In this document: piece by piece, positions 36,864-46,486 of the stretch
Position numbering within the stretch: the first letter of the stretch is position 1
Layout: every line of letters starts with the position of its first letter
Assembly (NCBI RefSeq): GCF_000202835.1
Contig: NC_015186.1
Location: forward strand, 248,001-312,000
Source of the DNA: Acidiphilium multivorum AIU301
GTDB lineage: Bacteria; Pseudomonadota; Alphaproteobacteria; Acetobacterales; Acetobacteraceae
DNA length: 64,000 nt
Direction: 5' to 3'
Program-made: the position numbers and the translations under genes
The notes under the pieces: model-generated
Database searches by the model: none
Told to the model about the DNA's origin: nothing
The model's input: only the letters and a program-made list of their open reading frames with translations

Positions 36864-37792
36864 CTGGCCGGCTTCACGCCCAGGATGCGCGCGATGGCGT
36901 AGGTGAGGTCGGCGCGGTTGAGGGTGTAGAAATGGAACTCGTCGATACCGTTGGCCTGCAGCGTGCGGACCTGCTCGGCGGCGATGCTCGCGGCGACCAT
37001 CTTGCGGGTTTCGGCATCGTCGTCCAGCCCGTCGAACATCTCGCCCATCCAGGCGGGGACATGGGTGCCGGCCATCTCGCTGATCCGCTTCGCCTGCCCG
37101 AAATTGGAGACCGGCATGATGCCGGGGATGATCGGCGCGGTGATGCCGGCGGCCAGCGCGCGGTCGAGAAAGTCGAGGAAATGGCCGGTCTCGAAGAAGA
37201 CCTGGCTGATCGCCCGCGTCGCCCCGGCATCGAGCTTGCGCTTCAGATTGTCGAGATCGGCCTGCGGGCTTGGTGCCTGGGTGTGGGTTTCGGGATAGGC
37301 GGCGACCGAGATCTCGAAATCGGCGACGCGGCGCAGCCCGGCGACGAGATCGGCCGCATAGGCGTAGCCCTCGGGATGCGGCGCATAGGCGGTGCCGCCC
37401 GGCGGGTCGCCGCGCAGGGCGACGATGTGGCGCACGCCGGCATCCCAGTAGCGGCGGGCGACATCATCGACCTCGCCGCGCGAGGCGCCGACGCAGGTCA
37501 GGTGCGCTGCCGGAACAAGGGTGGTCTCCCGCACCAGGCGGGTGACGGTGGCGTGGGTGCGCTCCTGGGTCGAGCCGCCGGCGCCGTAGGTGATCGAGAC
37601 GAAGCGCGGCGCCAGCGGTTCGAGCCGGCGAATGCAGGCCCAGAGCTGGGCTTCCAGTGTTTCGGTCTTGGGCGGAAAGAATTCGAACGAGATCGCCGGG
37701 GCCGGGGCGCGCAGCGCAGGCGTTGGCAGCGGATCGACGCGCGGACCGGACAGCCAGCGTTCCAGGACGGCGCGGGGCGGGGTGTGACTCAT
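36860..37792 (-). CDS. metF: Methylenetetrahydrofolate reductase
   Basis: A 310-residue FAD-dependent reductase forming 5-methyltetrahydrofolate for methionine synthesis. The barrel begins ISFEFFPPKTETLEAQLW, with the catalytic glutamate in EFFPPK, then FVSITYGAGGSTQ, the folate region HLTCVG, LRGDPPGG, and FFETGHFLDFLDRA. GAGGAG lies upstream of the ATG. It is first in a three-gene minus-strand set with uvrD and prmA, linked by stop-start overlaps. The opposite side, 226 bases away, is the divergent mlaA gene. Confidence 0.94.
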   Translation of the reverse strand: MSHTPPRAVLERWLSGPRVDPLPTPALRAPAPAISFEFFPPKTETLEAQLWACIRRLEPLAPRFVSITYGAGGSTQERTHATVTRLVRETTLVPAAHLTCVGASRGEVDDVARRYWDAGVRHIVALRGDPPGGTAYAPHPEGYAYAADLVAGLRRVADFEISVAAYPETHTQAPSPQADLDNLKRKLDAGATRAISQVFFETGHFLDFLDRALAAGITAPIIPGIMPVSNFGQAKRISEMAGTHVPAWMGEMFDGLDDDAETRKMVAASIAAEQVRTLQANGIDEFHFYTLNRADLTYAIARILGVKPAR

Positions 37793-38018
37793 CGGAAACT
37801 CCTCGGGCGTCTCGTGGCAGCAAGCGCCGCCGGTGGCAAGGCCGGCAGCCTCCGGTGGGCCGTGCTGTTGATCGCTCCGGATGCTGCGCTACATACCGCT
37901 TGATATAGGGGGTGTGCACCGTTCGGACACGCCCTGCCGGAGCGTCGTGCGCGCCGTTGCGGCAAAAGACAACGCGGCATCCATAAGAGGATGCCGAAAA
38001 AGGAGGCCTGTAGGCAAC

Positions 38019-38819
38019 GTGAAGACATCGATCCTGCCGTTGGTTGCGGCGTCCGTTCTGCTTGCAGGCTGCGCGACGCCGCCGCCGCGCTCCAACAAGG
38101 CCGCGTTCGAGGCCTATCAGCAGCAGAACGACCCGCTGAAGCCCGCCAACAAGGTCTTCTATCATTTCGACAACGTGCTCGACACTTACGTGCTGCGCCC
38201 GGTAGCTGTCGGATACAGCCACATCACGACTCCGGCGATTCGGGAGCATGTGAGCGATTTCATGCAAAACATGGACGGCCCAGCCGAACTGCTTGAGTTC
38301 ATGGCCGCCGGCAAGCCGCGCGACGCCGGCACCACGCTTGTCCGCTTCATCGTCAATTCGACGGTCGGGATCGGCGGCATTTTCGACCCGGCGAGCGCCA
38401 TAGGTTACAAGCGGGTCTACACCGATCTCGGCCTGACCCTCGCCGGGTATGGCGTGCCCGAGGGGCCCTATCTCTATCTGCCATTCGCCGGCCCCTCGGA
38501 TGTGCGCGATGCCTCCGTCCTTCCTGCGGGCTTCTTTCTCACGCCCACGGTCGCGGCCCCGCCCTCGACCGGCCTGACCATCTTCAATTACAGCTCGGAT
38601 GCGCTCGACGTTGTGAACAAACGGGCAAACCTGCTGGGCACGATCAGCAATATCAAAAAGTCGTCGCTCGATCCCTATGCCACATTCCGGAGCCTTTATC
38701 GCCAACATCGTGCCGCACAGTTGAGGACAATCAACGAGCGCGATATCGCGACGCCGCCGGCCTGGTATCCGGCGAAGGAACGGGAAGCGATGAAACCGCG
38801 CCCCTATGGCTCGCCGTAG
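38019..38819 (+). CDS. mlaA: MlaA/VacJ family lipoprotein
   Basis: A 266-residue outer-membrane lipoprotein of the Mla pathway, which removes mislocalised phospholipids from the outer leaflet. The lipobox is LLAGC with Cys18, followed by the VacJ core NDPLKPANKVFYHFDNVLD, FMQNMDGPAELLEFMAAGKP and YKRVYTDLGLTLAGYG. I took the GTG at 38019, 12 bases after AGGAGG, because it gives a proper lipoprotein signal; the open frame extends 138 bases upstream without sense. mlaC follows 37 bases later; mlaDEF are not present here. Confidence 0.9.
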   Translation: MKTSILPLVAASVLLAGCATPPPRSNKAAFEAYQQQNDPLKPANKVFYHFDNVLDTYVLRPVAVGYSHITTPAIREHVSDFMQNMDGPAELLEFMAAGKPRDAGTTLVRFIVNSTVGIGGIFDPASAIGYKRVYTDLGLTLAGYGVPEGPYLYLPFAGPSDVRDASVLPAGFFLTPTVAAPPSTGLTIFNYSSDALDVVNKRANLLGTISNIKKSSLDPYATFRSLYRQHRAAQLRTINERDIATPPAWYPAKEREAMKPRPYGSP

Positions 38820-38856
38820 GGCATTCGAGACGACGCACTGCAGAAAGGATTTTTTG

Positions 38857-39483
38857 ATGGCTTCTTCCGTTCGCCGGGTTCTGCTCGGCGCGTTCGCCGT
38901 ATTGCCGGTTCTGGGCGCGCTGCCTGCAACCGCCCTCGCTGCCGCGCCGGCCGCCTCGGTGGCGCAGAATTTCATCAAGCAATCCGGTGACCATCTGGTC
39001 GCGATCGTCAATGGTCCCGACTCGACCAAGGTGAAGGCGGACAAGCTGCGCGAGCTTGTCGACCGTATCGTCGCCGTCGACCAGATCGGCCGATTCGTGC
39101 TCGGCCGCTACTGGCGGGTGGCGACACCGGCACAACAACAGGAATACCTCAGACTTTTCCACCAGACGCTGGCCTACAACATCACCAACCAGATCCGCGC
39201 CTACAAGGGCGTCCAGTTCGCTGTCGACGGCACGAAGCCTGGGCCCGAGGGCGAGATGGTGTCGACCACGGTCACCCGGCCCGGCCAGTCGCCGGCGGAT
39301 GTGCAGTGGGTGGTTGATACGGTCGGCGGCAAGCCGCGGATCGTCGATGTCGTGGTCGAGGGAACCTCGCTCAGGATTACCGAACGATCGGATTATTCGA
39401 GCGTGATCAACGACAATGGCGGCCAGGTGAGCGCTCTGCTCGACGCCATGAAGAAGCAGATCGCCCGGATGGAAGCTGGCTGA
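38857..39483 (+). CDS. mlaC: MlaC/Ttg2D family phospholipid-binding protein
   Basis: A 208-residue periplasmic phospholipid shuttle between MlaA and the inner-membrane MlaFEDB complex. It has a Sec signal ([22 protein letters not shown]) shown here by its hydrophobic core, then the family blocks [40 protein letters not shown], and [26 protein letters not shown] precedes the ATG. It lies behind mlaA in the expected order and is the last gene before the promoter of the rimP operon. Confidence 0.9.
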   Translation: MASSVRRVLLGAFAVLPVLGALPATALAAAPAASVAQNFIKQSGDHLVAIVNGPDSTKVKADKLRELVDRIVAVDQIGRFVLGRYWRVATPAQQQEYLRLFHQTLAYNITNQIRAYKGVQFAVDGTKPGPEGEMVSTTVTRPGQSPADVQWVVDTVGGKPRIVDVVVEGTSLRITERSDYSSVINDNGGQVSALLDAMKKQIARMEAG

Positions 39484-39497
39484 CCCACACGGGGCGC

Positions 39498-39527
39498 GGA
39501 CGCCGCTCTTGCCCGGGAGCGGCGTCC
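39498..39527. terminator. Hairpin after mlaC, overlapping the rimP promoter
   Basis: GGACGCCGCTC (39498-39508) and GAGCGGCGTCC (39517-39527) form a perfect 11-bp stem with an 8-base loop, 15 bases after the mlaC stop. There is no T-run; the following CTATATAT instead looks like a -10 region. It may slow or end readthrough from mlaC. Confidence 0.45.
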
Positions 39528-39537
39528 GTCCTATATA
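39509..39537 (+). promoter_or_regulatory. Promoter of the rimP-nusA-infB operon
   Basis: TTGCCC (39509-39514), a 17-base spacer, then TATATA (39532-39537). The -35 box lies in the loop of the hairpin 39498-39527, so transcript-independent DNA structure and promoter overlap. The expected start near 39544 leaves a leader of about 77 bases with a terminator-like hairpin. Confidence 0.55.
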
Positions 39538-39566
39538 TCGTGCAAATAAATCTCCAGACTGATGGA

Positions 39567-39592
39567 GGTGGCCCTAACCGGCCGCCTTTTTT
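39567..39592 (+). terminator. Attenuator-like hairpin in the rimP leader
   Basis: GGTGGCC (39567-39573) pairs with GGCCGCC (39580-39586), with one G-U wobble, and is followed by TTTTTT (39587-39592). It falls between the predicted promoter and rimP, so it would terminate most transcripts early unless relieved. A conserved rimP leader RNA motif has been described in alphaproteobacteria, and this may be a form of it. Confidence 0.65.
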
Positions 39593-39620
39593 GTTGCCAG
39601 GATACCCCGAGAGTTTCCCC

Positions 39621-40145
39621 GTGAACGATACCCGCCCCCAGCATACCGGCCTTGAAGGCCGCATCGCCGAACTGATCGCCCCCGGGCTCGAGTCGATCGG
39701 CTACGAGCTCGTGCGTGTCGCCATCATGGGCAAGCAGACGCCGACGGTGCAGATCATGGCCGATCGCGCCGACCAGACGCCGCTCTCGCTCGACGACTGC
39801 GAGCGTATCAGCCATCTCGTCTCCGCCGTGCTCGACGTGGACGATCCAATCAGCTCGGCCTGGACGCTGGAAGTCAGTTCCGCCGGGATCGACCGGCCGC
39901 TGACCCGGGTGAAGGACTGGAACCGCTATGCCGGCCATCTTGCCCGCATCGATCTCGACGTTCCGACCGCCTCGGGCCGCAAGCGCCTGACCGGCACGGT
40001 GCTTGGCGCCGACGAGGCCCAGGCGCGCGTCAAGCTCGATTCCGGCGAGACGGTCGACTTGCCGCATGCCCATATCCGGCGCGCCAAGCTGGTGCTGACC
40101 GAGGAACTGATCAAGGCGACGGAAACGCCGCCGGCCGCCAACTGA
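39621..40145 (+). CDS. rimP: Ribosome maturation factor RimP
   Basis: A 174-residue factor for 30S subunit assembly. It contains the core [20 protein letters not shown], the N-terminal domain end [19 protein letters not shown], the family's strongest block, and the C-terminal SH3-like part ending [13 protein letters not shown]. The GTG at 39621 gives the normal N-terminus; the open frame runs 27 codons further back through the leader hairpin, which is not coding. It is first in rimP-nusA-ylxR-infB-rbfA-tsaC. Confidence 0.93.
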   Translation: MNDTRPQHTGLEGRIAELIAPGLESIGYELVRVAIMGKQTPTVQIMADRADQTPLSLDDCERISHLVSAVLDVDDPISSAWTLEVSSAGIDRPLTRVKDWNRYAGHLARIDLDVPTASGRKRLTGTVLGADEAQARVKLDSGETVDLPHAHIRRAKLVLTEELIKATETPPAAN

Positions 40146-40170
40146 CAAACCCATCCGTGAACAGAGCGAG

Positions 40171-41691
40171 ATGACCATGGACACCGCCATAGCCCGCCCC
40201 GAACTCCTTCTTGTCGCCGATGCGGTGGCCCGCGAAAAGCAGATCGATCGCGAGGAAGTGCTTGAGGCGATGGAGCAGGCCATCCAGAAGGCCGGTCGCG
40301 CCAAATATGGCCACGAGAAGGACATTCGGGCGACGATCGACCGCAAGACCGGCGATGTCCGCCTTTCGCGCTGGACCGAAGCGGTCGAGACCGTGGAGAA
40401 CGAGGAAACCCAGATCCCGATCCATATCGCCCGCAAGTTCAAGCCCGATATCGAAGTCGGCGGGCATCTGGTCGATCCTTTGCCGCCGATCGATTTCGGC
40501 CGCATCGCGGCGCAGACGGCGAAGCAGGTGATCGTCCAGCGCGTCCGCGAATACGAGCGCAAGCGCCAGTACGACGAATACAAGGACCGTGTCGGCGAGA
40601 TCATCACCGGCGTGGTCAAGCGCACCGAATACGGCAACCTCATGGTCGATCTCGGCCGCTCGGAAGCCCTGCTCCGGCGCGACGAGACGATTCCCCGCGA
40701 GAACCTGCACAATGGCGACCGGGTGCGTGCCTTCATCTACGACGTGCGCGAGGAACCGCGCGGCCCGCAGATCTTTCTCTCACGCACCCATCCGGGCTTC
40801 CTCGCCAAGCTCTTCGCCCAGGAAGTGCCGGAAATCTACGAGGGGATCATCGAGATCAAGGCGGTGGCCCGCGATCCTGGCTCGCGCGCCAAGATGGCGG
40901 TGATCAGCCGCGATTCCTCCATCGACCCGGTCGGGGCCTGCGTCGGCATGCGCGGCTCGCGCGTGCAGGCGGTGGTGGCCGAACTGCAGGGCGAAAAGAT
41001 CGACATCATTCCGTGGAGCCCCAATCCGGCGACCTTCGTGGTCAACGCGCTCGCCCCGGCCGAGGTCTCGAAGGTGGTGCTCGACGAGGAGGCCGGCAAG
41101 GTCGAGGTCGTCGTGCCCGACACCCAGCTCTCGCTCGCGATCGGCCGGCGCGGCCAGAATGTCCGCCTTGCCAGCCAGCTTACCCGCTGGGATATCGACA
41201 TCTTGACCGAGGCCGAGGAAAGCGAACGGCGCCAGGAAGAGTTCCGCCGCCGCTCCGGCCTGTTCGTCGAGGCGCTCGATGTCGATGACGTGATCGCCGG
41301 CCTGCTGGTCACCGAAGGGTTCGAGGGCGTCGAGGATCTCGCCGCGACGCCGGTCGAGGAACTTGCGGCGATCGAGGGATTCGATGAGGGGATCGCCGCC
41401 GAGCTGCAGCGCCGCGCCGAGGTGGCGCTCGAGCGCAAGGCCACCGAACTTGAGGACAAGCGGCGCGCGCTGGGTGTCGCCGATGATCTTGCCGGGCTGG
41501 AGGGGCTATCGCCTGCCATGCTGGTGGCGCTCGGCGAGAAGGGTGTGAAGACGCTGGACGATCTTGCCGATCTTGCCTCTGACGAACTGATCGAGATCGT
41601 CGGCGCCGATGCGATGGACGAGGACGCGGCGAATGCCATCATCATGGCGGCGCGCGCTCACTGGTTCGAGGGAGAGGAAGACGCTGGCTGA
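40171..41691 (+). CDS. nusA: Transcription termination/antitermination protein NusA
   Basis: A 506-residue RNA polymerase-binding factor. The N-terminal domain starts LLLVADAVAREKQIDREEVL, the S1 domain has GEIITGVVKRTEYGNLMVDL, and the two KH domains include DPVGACVGMRGSRVQAVV and LAIGRRGQNVRLASQLT. Two helix-hairpin-helix acidic repeats (AR1/AR2-like: GFEGVEDLAATPVEELAAI and GVKTLDDLADLASDELIEI) form the C-terminus. The ATG at 40171 has a second in-frame ATG two codons later. It overlaps the predicted ylxR start by 8 bases. Confidence 0.95.
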   Translation: MTMDTAIARPELLLVADAVAREKQIDREEVLEAMEQAIQKAGRAKYGHEKDIRATIDRKTGDVRLSRWTEAVETVENEETQIPIHIARKFKPDIEVGGHLVDPLPPIDFGRIAAQTAKQVIVQRVREYERKRQYDEYKDRVGEIITGVVKRTEYGNLMVDLGRSEALLRRDETIPRENLHNGDRVRAFIYDVREEPRGPQIFLSRTHPGFLAKLFAQEVPEIYEGIIEIKAVARDPGSRAKMAVISRDSSIDPVGACVGMRGSRVQAVVAELQGEKIDIIPWSPNPATFVVNALAPAEVSKVVLDEEAGKVEVVVPDTQLSLAIGRRGQNVRLASQLTRWDIDILTEAEESERRQEEFRRRSGLFVEALDVDDVIAGLLVTEGFEGVEDLAATPVEELAAIEGFDEGIAAELQRRAEVALERKATELEDKRRALGVADDLAGLEGLSPAMLVALGEKGVKTLDDLADLASDELIEIVGADAMDEDAANAIIMAARAHWFEGEEDAG

Positions 41692-42424
41692 TCCGGATTT
41701 CTCCGCCGATCTCGCCGACGATGACGCGGCGGCCGAAAGCGGCCCGCTGCGCCGGTGTCTCGTGACGCGCGAGCGCCAGCAGCGCGAGGCGATGCTGCGC
41801 TTCGTCGTCGCGCCGGAGGCGGTGGCGGCCGAAGCGCTCGTCTTCGATGTCGCTGCAACCCTGCCCGGTCGCGGCATGTGGTTGAGTGCGCGGCGGGATG
41901 TGATAGAAAAGGCGATGAAGGCCAATATCTTTTCCCGCGCTGCCGGTCGGCGGATTGCTCTGCCTTCCGGTCTCGTGGAGCTTGCAGGCAGGGCGCTGGA
42001 AAAGCGGATTGGGGAACTTCTCGGCCTGGCGCGCCGCGCTGGCGATGCCGTTTGCGGGTTCGAGAAGGTGAAGGAAAGAATAGCCGCCGGGCAATGCGCT
42101 CTGCTGGTCGAGGCGGCGGATGGTAGCCTGGCCGAGCAGGATCGGTTGATCCAGCACCGCAAGACAAATGTGGTGAGGCCGATTTCGGCGGCTCGGCTGG
42201 GAGCCGTGTTCGGCCGTGACCGTGTGGTGCATGTGGCTATCGGGCCTGGGCGCCTGGCCGGCATGATCGAGGCCGATTCCCTCCGCCTCGCAGGGGTGCT
42301 GGGCGCAGAACCTTCGGCCAGACGATTGCAAGCTCCGCAGGGAGCGGGCAGAGAGAACGCCGACCTGGGTGGTCGCGAGGCTCGACCGCCCGCAGATATG
42401 ACTCAGACGAAGACACAGAATTGA
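41684..42424 (+). CDS. YlxR (DUF448) domain fused to L7Ae-like RNA-binding domain
   Basis: A 246-residue RNA-binding protein encoded between nusA and infB, the standard place. The DUF448/YlxR part has LRRCLVTRERQQREAMLRFV and GRGMWLSARRDVIEKAM; the second half is an L7Ae/L30e-like domain with RIGELLGLARRAGDAVCGFE and LVEAADGS. No ATG or GTG lies at the expected start. A CTG at 41684, with GGAGAGGAAG just upstream and an 8-base overlap with nusA, gives the best N-terminus (ADPDFSADLADDDAAAESG). An ATG at 41633 would add 17 residues with no ribosome site. Confidence 0.8.
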   Translation: MADPDFSADLADDDAAAESGPLRRCLVTRERQQREAMLRFVVAPEAVAAEALVFDVAATLPGRGMWLSARRDVIEKAMKANIFSRAAGRRIALPSGLVELAGRALEKRIGELLGLARRAGDAVCGFEKVKERIAAGQCALLVEAADGSLAEQDRLIQHRKTNVVRPISAARLGAVFGRDRVVHVAIGPGRLAGMIEADSLRLAGVLGAEPSARRLQAPQGAGRENADLGGREARPPADMTQTKTQN

Positions 42425-42440
42425 TTACGGACCGGATTGA

Positions 42441-45104
42441 ATGAGCGACGAGCAGGATCAAGGCGAAACCAAAGGGCGGCTCTCGCTGCGGCCGGTGAAC
42501 CGGGGCGAACTGGGGCGGACCGTCGATGCCGGTTCGGTCCGGCAGAGCTTCAGTCATGGGCGCTCGAAGGTTGTCCAGGTCGAGGTGCGGAAGAAGCGGG
42601 GTGGCGCCGCTGGTGCCGAGACGGGACGCCCGTCGGCGCCGTCGCGCGCCTCCGGCGGTGCAGCTGCGCCTCGTGGCCTGACCGCAGCCGAGCAGGCCGC
42701 GCGCCAGCGGGCGGTGGTCGAGCAGCAGCGTGAGGCCGCGCGCCTCGAGGCCGAGCGGCGTGAGCAGGAGAAGATCTCGATCCTGTCCGCGGCTGAAGAG
42801 GCACGGCGCAAGGCCGAAGAAGAGGCTCGCGCCGCCGAGGAGGCCGAGCGCCTGCGCGCCGAGGAAGAGGCGCGCCGCCGCGAGGAGGAGGAAGCCGAGC
42901 GCCGCAGGGCCGCGGAGGCCTCGCAGGCAACGGCCGCTCCGCCGGCGCCAGCGGCTGCTGCGTCCCCTCGGGCCGCGATGCCTGCCCCGACCGCGGCTCC
43001 GGCTCGTCCGGGCGCAGCTCCGGCCCGTCGCACGGCGCCTGTACCCCCCGCCACCTCGGCATCGGAAACGCTGCGCCTGCGTGCCGCCCGCACCGGGCGC
43101 GACGAGGAAGAGGAAGCGTCCCGCCCCGCGCGCCGTCCCGGCAGCGGTGCCGCGCCCAGTCGCAAGCCCTCCGTGCCCGCGCCCAAGAAGGTGGGGGACG
43201 ATCGCCGCCGCGGCGCCCGCATCGATGTCCAGGCCGCCCTGTCGGGAGATGACGAGCGGGTTCGCTCGCTGGCGTCGGTTCGCCGGCAGCGCGACCGCGA
43301 GCGCCGCCAGGCGGAACTCGAACGCCTGCGCTCGGATCAGGTCCGTGTCGTTCGCGAGGTGGTTCTGCCGGAGACGATTACCGTGCAGGAACTGGCGAAC
43401 CGCATGGCCGCCCGCGTGCCCGAGGTCGTCAAGTCGCTGATGAAACTCGGCGTGATGGCCACGGCCACCCAGACCATCGATGCCGATACCGCGGAACTTG
43501 TGGTCGAGGAATTCGGGCACCGGTCGAAGCGCGTCTCCGAATCCGATGTGGAACTCGGGCTCGAGGGGCAGGAAGATTCCGAGACGGATCTGAAGGTGAG
43601 GCCGCCGGTCGTCACCATCATGGGCCATGTCGACCACGGCAAGACCAGCCTGCTCGACGCCCTTCGCTCGACCGACGTTGCCGCCCGTGAGGCGGGCGGC
43701 ATTACCCAGCATATCGGCGCCTATCAGGTGACGCTCGAATCCGGCGCGAAGATGACGTTCATCGACACGCCGGGCCACGAAGCCTTCACCGCGATGCGCG
43801 CCCGCGGCGCGTCGGTCACCGATATCGTCATCCTCGTGGTTGCCGCGGATGACGGCGTGATGCCGCAGACCGTCGAGGCGATCCGCCACGCCAAGGCGGC
43901 GAACGTGCCCATCATTGTCGCCATCAACAAGATCGACCGGCCGGACGCCAACCCCAATCGTGTGCGCAGCGAATTGTTGCAATACGATATCGCCGTCGAG
44001 GCGATGGGCGGCGAGACGCAGGATGTCGAGGTTTCGGCGCTGAAGCGGCAGGGGCTCGACGCGCTGCAGGAGGCAATCCTGCTGCAGGCCGAACTGCTTG
44101 ATCTCAAGGCCAATCCGAACCGCTCGGCAGAAGGTGCCGTGATCGAGTCGAGTCTGGATCGCGGCCGCGGGCCGGTAGCGACCGTACTCGTCCAGAAAGG
44201 CACGTTGCGCCAGGGCGACATCGTCGTGGCCGGCACAGAGCAGGGCCGTGTGCGCGCCATGCTCGACGATCATGGACAACCCCTCAAGGACGCGGGCCCC
44301 TCGACGCCGGTCGAGATCCTCGGCCTCTCCGGCGTGCCGGGAGCGGGCGAGGTGTTCGTGGTCGTCGAGAACGAAGGGCGTGCCCGCGAAATCGCCGAGT
44401 TCCGCCAGCGCAAGCTGCGCGAGCACGCGGCGGCGGCGGGTGCCGCAGCCCGTGGCACGCTCGACCAGATGCTCGCCCGCATCCAGGCCGGCGAGCAGAA
44501 GGAAGTGGCGCTTGTCATCAAGGCCGACGTGCAGGGTAGTGCCGAGGCCATCCAGGCGACCGTGCAGAAGCTCGGCAATGACGAGGTGCGCGTGCGCGTG
44601 CTGCTCGCCGGCGTCGGTCAGATCACGGAGAGCGATGTTCAGCTTGCAAAGGCATCGGATGCGATCATCGTCGCGTTCAACGTGCGTGCCAATGCCCAGG
44701 CCCGCACGCTGGCCAGCCGCGATGGCGTGGACATCCGCTACTACAGCATCATCTATCAGGTGTCGGATGACATCGAGACGATGGTGAAGGGCAAGCTCGC
44801 GCCGATCGAGCGCGAGAAGTTCCTTGGCTATGCCGAGATCCGCCAGGTGTTCAACATCACCAAGGTCGGCAAGGTGGCCGGGTGCTATGTCACGGAAGGC
44901 CTGGTCAAGCGCGGCGCCGGCGTCCGCCTGCTGCGGGAAGGTGTCGTCATCCACCAGGGCGAGTTGTCGCAGTTGAAGCGGTTCAAGGACGACGTCCGCG
45001 AGGTTGCGCGCGGCTATGAGTGCGGCCTGTCCTTCGCCGGCTTCTCGGATCTTCGTGAAGGCGACGTGGTCGAATGCTACGAGACCGAAACCGTTCCGGC
45101 GTAA
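42441..45104 (+). CDS. infB: Translation initiation factor IF-2
   Basis: An 887-residue GTPase delivering initiator tRNA to the 30S subunit. The N-terminal 300 residues include the IF2-associated domain ([12 protein letters not shown]) and a long Ala/Arg/Glu-rich region that is probably coiled or disordered. The G domain starts [20 protein letters not shown] near residue 393, with IDTPGHEAF and [10 protein letters not shown]. The C2 domain ends [20 protein letters not shown]. The ribosome site is weak. The last 31 bases overlap rbfA. Confidence 0.96.
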   Translation: MSDEQDQGETKGRLSLRPVNRGELGRTVDAGSVRQSFSHGRSKVVQVEVRKKRGGAAGAETGRPSAPSRASGGAAAPRGLTAAEQAARQRAVVEQQREAARLEAERREQEKISILSAAEEARRKAEEEARAAEEAERLRAEEEARRREEEEAERRRAAEASQATAAPPAPAAAASPRAAMPAPTAAPARPGAAPARRTAPVPPATSASETLRLRAARTGRDEEEEASRPARRPGSGAAPSRKPSVPAPKKVGDDRRRGARIDVQAALSGDDERVRSLASVRRQRDRERRQAELERLRSDQVRVVREVVLPETITVQELANRMAARVPEVVKSLMKLGVMATATQTIDADTAELVVEEFGHRSKRVSESDVELGLEGQEDSETDLKVRPPVVTIMGHVDHGKTSLLDALRSTDVAAREAGGITQHIGAYQVTLESGAKMTFIDTPGHEAFTAMRARGASVTDIVILVVAADDGVMPQTVEAIRHAKAANVPIIVAINKIDRPDANPNRVRSELLQYDIAVEAMGGETQDVEVSALKRQGLDALQEAILLQAELLDLKANPNRSAEGAVIESSLDRGRGPVATVLVQKGTLRQGDIVVAGTEQGRVRAMLDDHGQPLKDAGPSTPVEILGLSGVPGAGEVFVVVENEGRAREIAEFRQRKLREHAAAAGAAARGTLDQMLARIQAGEQKEVALVIKADVQGSAEAIQATVQKLGNDEVRVRVLLAGVGQITESDVQLAKASDAIIVAFNVRANAQARTLASRDGVDIRYYSIIYQVSDDIETMVKGKLAPIEREKFLGYAEIRQVFNITKVGKVAGCYVTEGLVKRGAGVRLLREGVVIHQGELSQLKRFKDDVREVARGYECGLSFAGFSDLREGDVVECYETETVPA

Positions 45105-45496
45105 GGGGCGGCGCGGAAGGCCCCTCGCAGCGGCAGCGCCGGGTGGCGGAGGATCTCCGCCACCGGCTCGCCGAACTCTTCGCCCGCACCGAATTCCGCG
45201 ATCCCGAGCTTGCCGGTGTGCATATCACGGTGGCCGAGGTCCGGATGAGCCCAGATCTCAAGCACGCCACGGTGTTTGTCTCGCGACTCGGCGCGACCGA
45301 TATCGATCGGTATCTTCCGGCCTTGAAGCGGATCGCACCGTTCCTGCGCGGCGAGATCGGCCATGGGCTAAGGATGAAGTTCGTGCCGGATCTGCATTTC
45401 CAGCCAGACCATGCCCTCGATGAAGCGACGCGGATCAACGAGCTTCTGCATCGGCCCGAAGTAATGCGGGATCTTCTGAAGCCGGACGAGGAATGA
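45074..45496 (+). CDS. rbfA: 30S ribosome-binding factor RbfA
   Basis: A 140-residue cold-shock assembly factor acting on the 16S rRNA 5' helix. The KH-like core [39 protein letters not shown] and [19 protein letters not shown] match the family. The ATG at 45074 lies inside infB, a 31-base overlap; the next convincing methionine is far too late. It ends in an ATGA overlap with the tsaC gene. In many alphaproteobacteria truB follows here, but not in this window. Confidence 0.9.
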   Translation: MLRDRNRSGVRGGAEGPSQRQRRVAEDLRHRLAELFARTEFRDPELAGVHITVAEVRMSPDLKHATVFVSRLGATDIDRYLPALKRIAPFLRGEIGHGLRMKFVPDLHFQPDHALDEATRINELLHRPEVMRDLLKPDEE

Positions 45497-46461
45497 CCGA
45501 GCGGCTTGCCGCAGACGCGGCTGGAATCGCGCGCGCCGCCGAACTGCTCCGGGCCGGCGAACTGGTGGCCTTCGCAACCGAGACGGTGTACGGCCTTGGT
45601 GCAGATGCCACCAATGCCAGCGCCGTCGCCGCGATCTACGAGGCCAAAGGGCGGCCGCGGTTCAACCCGCTGATCAGCCATTTCCCCGACGCCGATGCGG
45701 CATTCCGCCACGCTGCCGCAGATGCGCGGGCGCGCGAAGCCGCTCAAGCCTTCTGGCCTGGTCCGTTGACGCTGGTCTTGCCGCGACGGGATGAGAGCGA
45801 TATCGCAGCGCTGGCGACGGCGGGTCTATCCTCTGTCGCCGTGCGCGTGCCTGGCCACGGGATCGCCCGGGCGCTTCTCGCCGCGACCGGTCGGCCTGTA
45901 GCAGCGCCATCGGCAAACCGGTCAGGACGGCTCAGCCCGACCCGCCCGGCGCACGTTATCGCAGGCCTCGAGGGGCGAATTGCCGCGATCCTCGAATCCG
46001 GCGCCTGTGAGGTCGGACTCGAATCCGCCATCGTCGATCTTACCGGGGCAACGCCAGTGCTCCTGCGCCCAGGCGGAATTTCCCGCGAGGCGCTGGAGGC
46101 CGTGCTAGGTCCAGTCTCGATCGCATCCGAGATGGGTGCGGCGGTGAAGGCGCCGGGGATGCTCGCCTCGCATTATGCGCCCGTGTTGCCGATGCGGCTT
46201 GGCGCCACCGCGCCGGAAGACGGCGAGGCATGGCTTGGTTTCGGCATCGAGCCGCCAACGCTGCCGCCGGTGTCGCGCAATCTTTCTCCAGCCGGCGATC
46301 TGGTCGAGGCTGCCGCCCGCCTGTTCGACTCCTTGCATGAGTTGGATGCCGCAGCCGGGTTGGCCAGGCTTCGACGCATCGCGGTGGCGCGCGTTCCGGA
46401 ACGTGGACTGGGTGCGGCGATCAACGATCGTCTGGCGCGGGCGGCAGCCCCCCGGTCCTGA
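45493..46461 (+). CDS. tsaC: L-threonylcarbamoyladenylate synthase (Sua5/YrdC)
   Basis: A 322-residue enzyme making threonylcarbamoyl-AMP for the t6A37 modification of ANN-decoding tRNAs. The YrdC/SUA5 domain has [34 protein letters not shown], and [17 protein letters not shown]. The C-terminal Sua5 domain (from about 200, [17 protein letters not shown]) identifies the long form. It overlaps rbfA by four bases, so is probably the last gene of the rimP operon. The following gene is convergent, across a 25-base gap. Confidence 0.92.
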   Translation: MTERLAADAAGIARAAELLRAGELVAFATETVYGLGADATNASAVAAIYEAKGRPRFNPLISHFPDADAAFRHAAADARAREAAQAFWPGPLTLVLPRRDESDIAALATAGLSSVAVRVPGHGIARALLAATGRPVAAPSANRSGRLSPTRPAHVIAGLEGRIAAILESGACEVGLESAIVDLTGATPVLLRPGGISREALEAVLGPVSIASEMGAAVKAPGMLASHYAPVLPMRLGATAPEDGEAWLGFGIEPPTLPPVSRNLSPAGDLVEAAARLFDSLHELDAAAGLARLRRIAVARVPERGLGAAINDRLARAAAPRS

Positions 46462-46486
46462 CAGGGGCGAGCGCGGGACGCATCGA

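Noticed and set aside
42237-44954. A 905-codon frame opposite infB
   Set aside because: It is a complement of a repetitive, high-GC coding region; no domain and no ribosome site.
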